A stretch of 64,000 bases of DNA, taken from positions 558,001-622,000 of the forward strand of contig NZ_RBAL01000001.1 in assembly GCF_003626535.1 (NCBI RefSeq), in the 5' to 3' direction. This DNA is from Streptomyces hoynatensis. Lineage in GTDB: Bacteria > Actinomycetota > Actinomycetes > Streptomycetales > Streptomycetaceae. Every line of letters starts with the position of its first letter. Position 1 is the stretch's first letter. The notes under the pieces are model-generated. The model searched no databases. It saw only the letters and a program-made list of their open reading frames with translations, and was not told where the DNA came from. A program made the translations under genes and the position numbers. Below are positions 60,858 to 64,000 of this stretch, in pieces.

Positions 60858-63800
60858 ATGCACGTGAAGCTCTCCGTCTCGTCCGCCGTCCCGCCCGCGG
60901 TCACGTCCACTGACCGGCCGCCCTCCGCCCCGGGAGCGTATCGACTGGTGCGCGCCCCGGTGAGCGACGCGCGCACCCTTGCCATGGACGCGAGCCAGCG
61001 CGCCGTGGTTGACCATGCGGGCGGACCGCTTCTCGTGCTCGCGGGCCCCGGCACCGGAAAGACCACGACGCTCGTGGAGGCGGTGGCCGCGCGGGTGGAG
61101 CGCGGCACGGACCCCGAGCGCGTCCTCGTCCTCACCTTCAGCCGCAAGGCCGCCGCCGAGCTCAGGGACCGGATGGCCGCGCGGCTCGGCGGGCGCTCCC
61201 CGCAGGCCGCCACCTTCCACTCCTTCGCCTACGCCTTCGTGCGGGCGCACCGGGGACCCGAGGCGTACGCCGAGCCGCCGCGCCTGCTGACCGGCCCGGA
61301 ACAGGACCTCTACCTGCGGGAGCTGCTGGCCGGCCACCGCGACCTCGAGTCCTCGGGCGGCGGGCCGCGCTGGCCGGACGAGCTGCGCGCCGCCCTCACC
61401 ACCCGCGGCTTCGCCGACGAGCTGCGCGCCGTCCTCGCCAGGTCGCGGGAACTCGGCCTCGAACCGGGCACCCTGGCCGCGTTCGCCCGCCGCACCGGCC
61501 GCCCCGACTGGGCGGCGGCGGCCCGCTTCCTCGCCGAGTACCTCGACGTCACCCGCGCGCAAGGGGTCCTCGACTACACGGAACTGGTGCGCGAGGCGGT
61601 CCGCCTGGCCGAGCGGCCGGAGATCGCCGCCACCGCCAGGGCCAGGTACGACGCCGTGTTCGTGGACGAGTACCAGGACACCGACCCGGCGCAGGCCGCG
61701 CTGCTGCGGGCGCTGGCCGGGGACGGCCGCGACCTGGTGGTCTTCGGCGACCCCGACCAGTCGATCTACGCCTTCCGCGGCGCCGACGTGAACGGCATCC
61801 TCGGCTTCCCGCGCGCCTTCCGCACCAGGGAGGGCCGCGAGGCCCCGGTGGCCGCGCTGCGGGTCGGCCGCCGCAGCGGCGCGGCCCTGCTGGCCGCCAC
61901 CCGGCTGCTCGCCGCCCGGCTGCCGCTCTCCCGGCTGCCGGCCGACGCCGTCCGCGGGCACCGGGAGCTGACCGCGGAGCGCCCGGGCGGCAGCGTGGAG
62001 GTCCGCACCTTCCCCACGCCGGGGGCCGAACTGGAGAACATCGCCGACCTGCTGCGCCGGGCCCACCTGGAGGAGGGCGTGCCGTGGGGCGAGATGGCCG
62101 TGCTGGTGCGCGCCGGCGCGCGGTCCATCCCCGGCGTGCGCCGGGCGCTCACCTCCGCCGGGGTGCCGCTCGACGTGGACGGCGACGACCTGCCGCTGCG
62201 CCAGGAGCCCGCCGTGGCGCCGCTGCTCACCGCCTTGCGCGTGGTCGCCGCCCCGGACACGGCCGAGGCGCTCGACCCCGCCACCGCCCAGGACCTGCTG
62301 ACCTCGCCGCTCGGCGGGCTGGACGCCGCCGACCTGCGCCGCCTCGGCCGGGCCCTGCGCAACGAGGAGCGGGCCGCCGGCGTGGCCGTGCCGCCCCCCT
62401 CGGACCGGCTGATCGCCAGGGCGCTGGCCGAACCCGAGCGGCTGGTCGCCCACGACCCGGCGTACGCCGGGGGCGCCCAGCGCCTCGGCCTGCTGCTCCG
62501 CAAGGCCCACGAACTGCTCGAGGGCGGCGGCAGCGCCGAGGAGGCACTGTGGCTGCTGTGGGACGGCACCGCCTGGCCGCAGCGCCTGGAGCGGGCCGCC
62601 AGGCGCGGCGGCGCGGCCGGCCGCAACGCCGACCGCGATCTCGACGCCGTGTGCGCCCTCTTCGACACCGCCGCGCGCGCCGAGGAGCGCATCGGCGGGC
62701 GCGGGGCGCAGAACTTCCTGGCCGAGCTGGAGGCGCACGACATCGTCGCCGACACCCTCGCCGCCCGCCCCGTGCGCCCCGAGGCGGTGCGCCTGATGAC
62801 CGCGCACAGGGCCAAGGGCCTGGAGTGGTCCCTCGTGGTGGTCGCCGGGGTGCAGGAGGGGCTGTGGCCCGACCTGCGCCGGCGCGGCTCCCTGCTGGAG
62901 GCCGACCGGATCGGGCGGGACGGGCTCGCCGAGCCCCTGCCGGCCTCCGCGCTGCTCGCCGAGGAACGGCGGCTGTTCTACGTCGCCGCCACCAGGGCCA
63001 GGGACCGGCTCGTGGTCACCGCGGTGCACGGCGCCGAGGACGGCGACCAGCCCTCGCGTTTCCTGCGCGAACTCGGCGTGGAGCCGCGGGAGGTGCACGG
63101 CCGCCCGCACCGCCCGCTGTCCCTCGCCGCGCTGGTCGCCGAGCTGCGCGCCACCACCGTCGACCCCGGCGCCTCCCCCGCGCTGCGCCGCGCGGCCGCC
63201 GACCGGCTGGCCGAACTCGCCGCGCTGCGCGACGAGGAGGGCCACCCGCTGGCCCCGGCCGCCCACCCCGAGCGCTGGTGGGGACTGCGCGAGCCGACGC
63301 GTTCGCCCGCCCCGGTGCGCGACCCCGCTGGGCCGGTGGCGCTCACCGGCAGCGCGCTCGGGCAGCTGGTGGACACCTGCGCCCTGCAGTGGTTCCTCGG
63401 CCGCGAGGTGCACGCCGACGCGCCGGCCACCGCGGCCCAGGGCTTCGGCAACGTGCTGCACGTGCTCGCCGACGAGGTCGCCTCGGGCACCACCCCCGCC
63501 GACCTCTCGGTGCTGATGGAACGCCTCGACACCGTCTGGGACGCCCTCGCCTTCGAGGCCCCCTGGCAGTCCCGCCGCGAACAGGCCGAGGCCAGGGCCG
63601 CGCTGGAGCGCTTCCTGCGCTGGCACGTGCTGCAACGCCAAAACGGCCGTGAACCCACCGCCAGCGAGGAGGAGTTCGACGTCACGCTGCCCGCCGGGCG
63701 GCACGAGGTCCGCATCCGCGGCGTCCTGGACCGCGTCGAGCGGGACGCCGAGGGCCGGGCGTACGTCGTCGACTTCAAGACCGGCAGGACCAAGCCGAGC

Positions 63801-64000
63801 CGCGCCGAGGTGGAGCGGCACCCCCAACTCGCCGTCTACCAGCTCGCCCTCAGGCACGGCGACGCGGCGGCGGGGCGGCCCGCCGAGCCGGGCGGCGCCG
63901 AACTCGTGCACCTGCGCCTCGGCGCGGCCAAGCGCGAGGGCGGGGACGCCCTGCCCGCGGTGCAGCGGCAGCAGCCGCTCGCCGCGGGCGAGGCGGACGG
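60858..64000 (+). CDS. UvrD-like helicase with C-terminal PD-(D/E)XK nuclease, AdnAB type (partial, 3' end missing)
   Basis: More than 1047 residues, open to the edge of the window. Helicase motifs: Walker A GPGTGKTT (63-70), FSRKAAAELRDRM, TFHSFAYAF, Walker B FVDEYQDTD (about 267), GDPDQSIYAFRGAD, MTAHRAKGLEWS and motif VI FYVAATRARD (about 704). A C-terminal nuclease follows with the Cys/aromatic entry TCALQWFL (about 840) and GVLDRVERDAEGRAYVVDFKTG (motifs IRGVLDRVE and VVDFKTG, about 955-975). AdnAB-type motors resect double-strand breaks. ATG 60858 taken; no clear Shine-Dalgarno. A second subunit is expected just downstream. Confidence 0.88.
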   Translation, partial: MHVKLSVSSAVPPAVTSTDRPPSAPGAYRLVRAPVSDARTLAMDASQRAVVDHAGGPLLVLAGPGTGKTTTLVEAVAARVERGTDPERVLVLTFSRKAAAELRDRMAARLGGRSPQAATFHSFAYAFVRAHRGPEAYAEPPRLLTGPEQDLYLRELLAGHRDLESSGGGPRWPDELRAALTTRGFADELRAVLARSRELGLEPGTLAAFARRTGRPDWAAAARFLAEYLDVTRAQGVLDYTELVREAVRLAERPEIAATARARYDAVFVDEYQDTDPAQAALLRALAGDGRDLVVFGDPDQSIYAFRGADVNGILGFPRAFRTREGREAPVAALRVGRRSGAALLAATRLLAARLPLSRLPADAVRGHRELTAERPGGSVEVRTFPTPGAELENIADLLRRAHLEEGVPWGEMAVLVRAGARSIPGVRRALTSAGVPLDVDGDDLPLRQEPAVAPLLTALRVVAAPDTAEALDPATAQDLLTSPLGGLDAADLRRLGRALRNEERAAGVAVPPPSDRLIARALAEPERLVAHDPAYAGGAQRLGLLLRKAHELLEGGGSAEEALWLLWDGTAWPQRLERAARRGGAAGRNADRDLDAVCALFDTAARAEERIGGRGAQNFLAELEAHDIVADTLAARPVRPEAVRLMTAHRAKGLEWSLVVVAGVQEGLWPDLRRRGSLLEADRIGRDGLAEPLPASALLAEERRLFYVAATRARDRLVVTAVHGAEDGDQPSRFLRELGVEPREVHGRPHRPLSLAALVAELRATTVDPGASPALRRAAADRLAELAALRDEEGHPLAPAAHPERWWGLREPTRSPAPVRDPAGPVALTGSALGQLVDTCALQWFLGREVHADAPATAAQGFGNVLHVLADEVASGTTPADLSVLMERLDTVWDALAFEAPWQSRREQAEARAALERFLRWHVLQRQNGREPTASEEEFDVTLPAGRHEVRIRGVLDRVERDAEGRAYVVDFKTGRTKPSRAEVERHPQLAVYQLALRHGDAAAGRPAEPGGAELVHLRLGAAKREGGDALPAVQRQQPLAAGEAD

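Noticed and set aside
60768..63911. A 1047-codon open frame on the minus strand
   Set aside because: It lies entirely opposite the helicase-nuclease gene, whose frame has all UvrD and nuclease motifs. The antisense frame is Gly/Ala/Arg/Val-rich without motifs, as expected from GC-rich third positions.

Overview
The window is one continuous stretch of a very GC-rich actinobacterial chromosome, almost certainly Streptomyces or a close relative. Nearly every gene uses C/G-ending codons, GTG starts are common, many genes have a -10-like hexamer 6-8 nt before the start codon (leaderless transcripts), and the markers are typical of the group: mycothiol deacetylase, TatB, a SigE/RseA pair, DUF3107, DUF3117 and DUF6758 proteins. 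I see no tRNA, rRNA, insertion sequence, phage gene or CRISPR array. This is a core-genome region, not an island.

Positions 1-14048 hold peptide (Opp/Dpp-type) ABC transporters. There is the tail of an ATPase gene, a converging lipoprotein gene, a complete operon in the order binding protein - permease - permease - ATPase - ATPase (1622-7368), then a second complete set in the order permease - binding protein - permease - ATPase - ATPase (7695-14048). The second order is that of the S. coelicolor bldK system, whose importer is needed for aerial development. One ATPase gene of the first operon carries a central block with foreign-looking codon use.

Positions 14278-28352 are housekeeping: a small membrane protein, mshB (mycothiol), a DUF6113 membrane protein, a large peptidoglycan-binding-type membrane protein, a GNAT acetyltransferase, then fdxA-dapC and dapE (lysine/diaminopimelate), a LOG-family protein, a FolP2-type dihydropteroate-synthase homologue, a DivIVA-like protein, an enoyl-CoA hydratase and a DUF3117 protein. 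Positions 28554-35503 are the conserved actinobacterial envelope-stress locus: O-methyltransferase / sigE-rseA-htrA-tatB / mrp. From memory, much of this order matches M. tuberculosis Rv1170-Rv1229.

Positions 35628-53000 contain a lipoprotein, a ferritin-like protein divergent from a DEAD-box helicase, a Tat-exported 5'-nucleotidase, two alpha/beta hydrolases, a PHP phosphoesterase, a DUF6758 protein, a SUFU-domain/EamA pair, DUF3107, a TetR regulator, a DUF3152 metalloprotease-like protein, an epimerase and moeZ. Several of these match, from memory, the Rv3201c-Rv3211 neighbourhood.

Positions 53049-64000 contain a secreted alpha/beta-hydrolase peptidase, a molybdate regulator-modA-modB operon without modC, a fusion of a kinase-like domain with a lysyl-PG-synthase-type membrane domain, an alkyltransferase-like protein, and the first ~3.1 kb of an AdnAB-type helicase-nuclease gene that runs off the end.

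No wholly new defence or biosynthetic system is evident. The most unusual observations are the mosaic ATPase gene, an O-methyltransferase whose only well-placed start is ATT, a palindromic operator over the -35 of the molybdate regulator, a candidate ECF autoregulatory promoter before sigE, 9-bp tandem repeats in the leader of the nucleotidase gene, and the kinase-LPG-synthase fusion.
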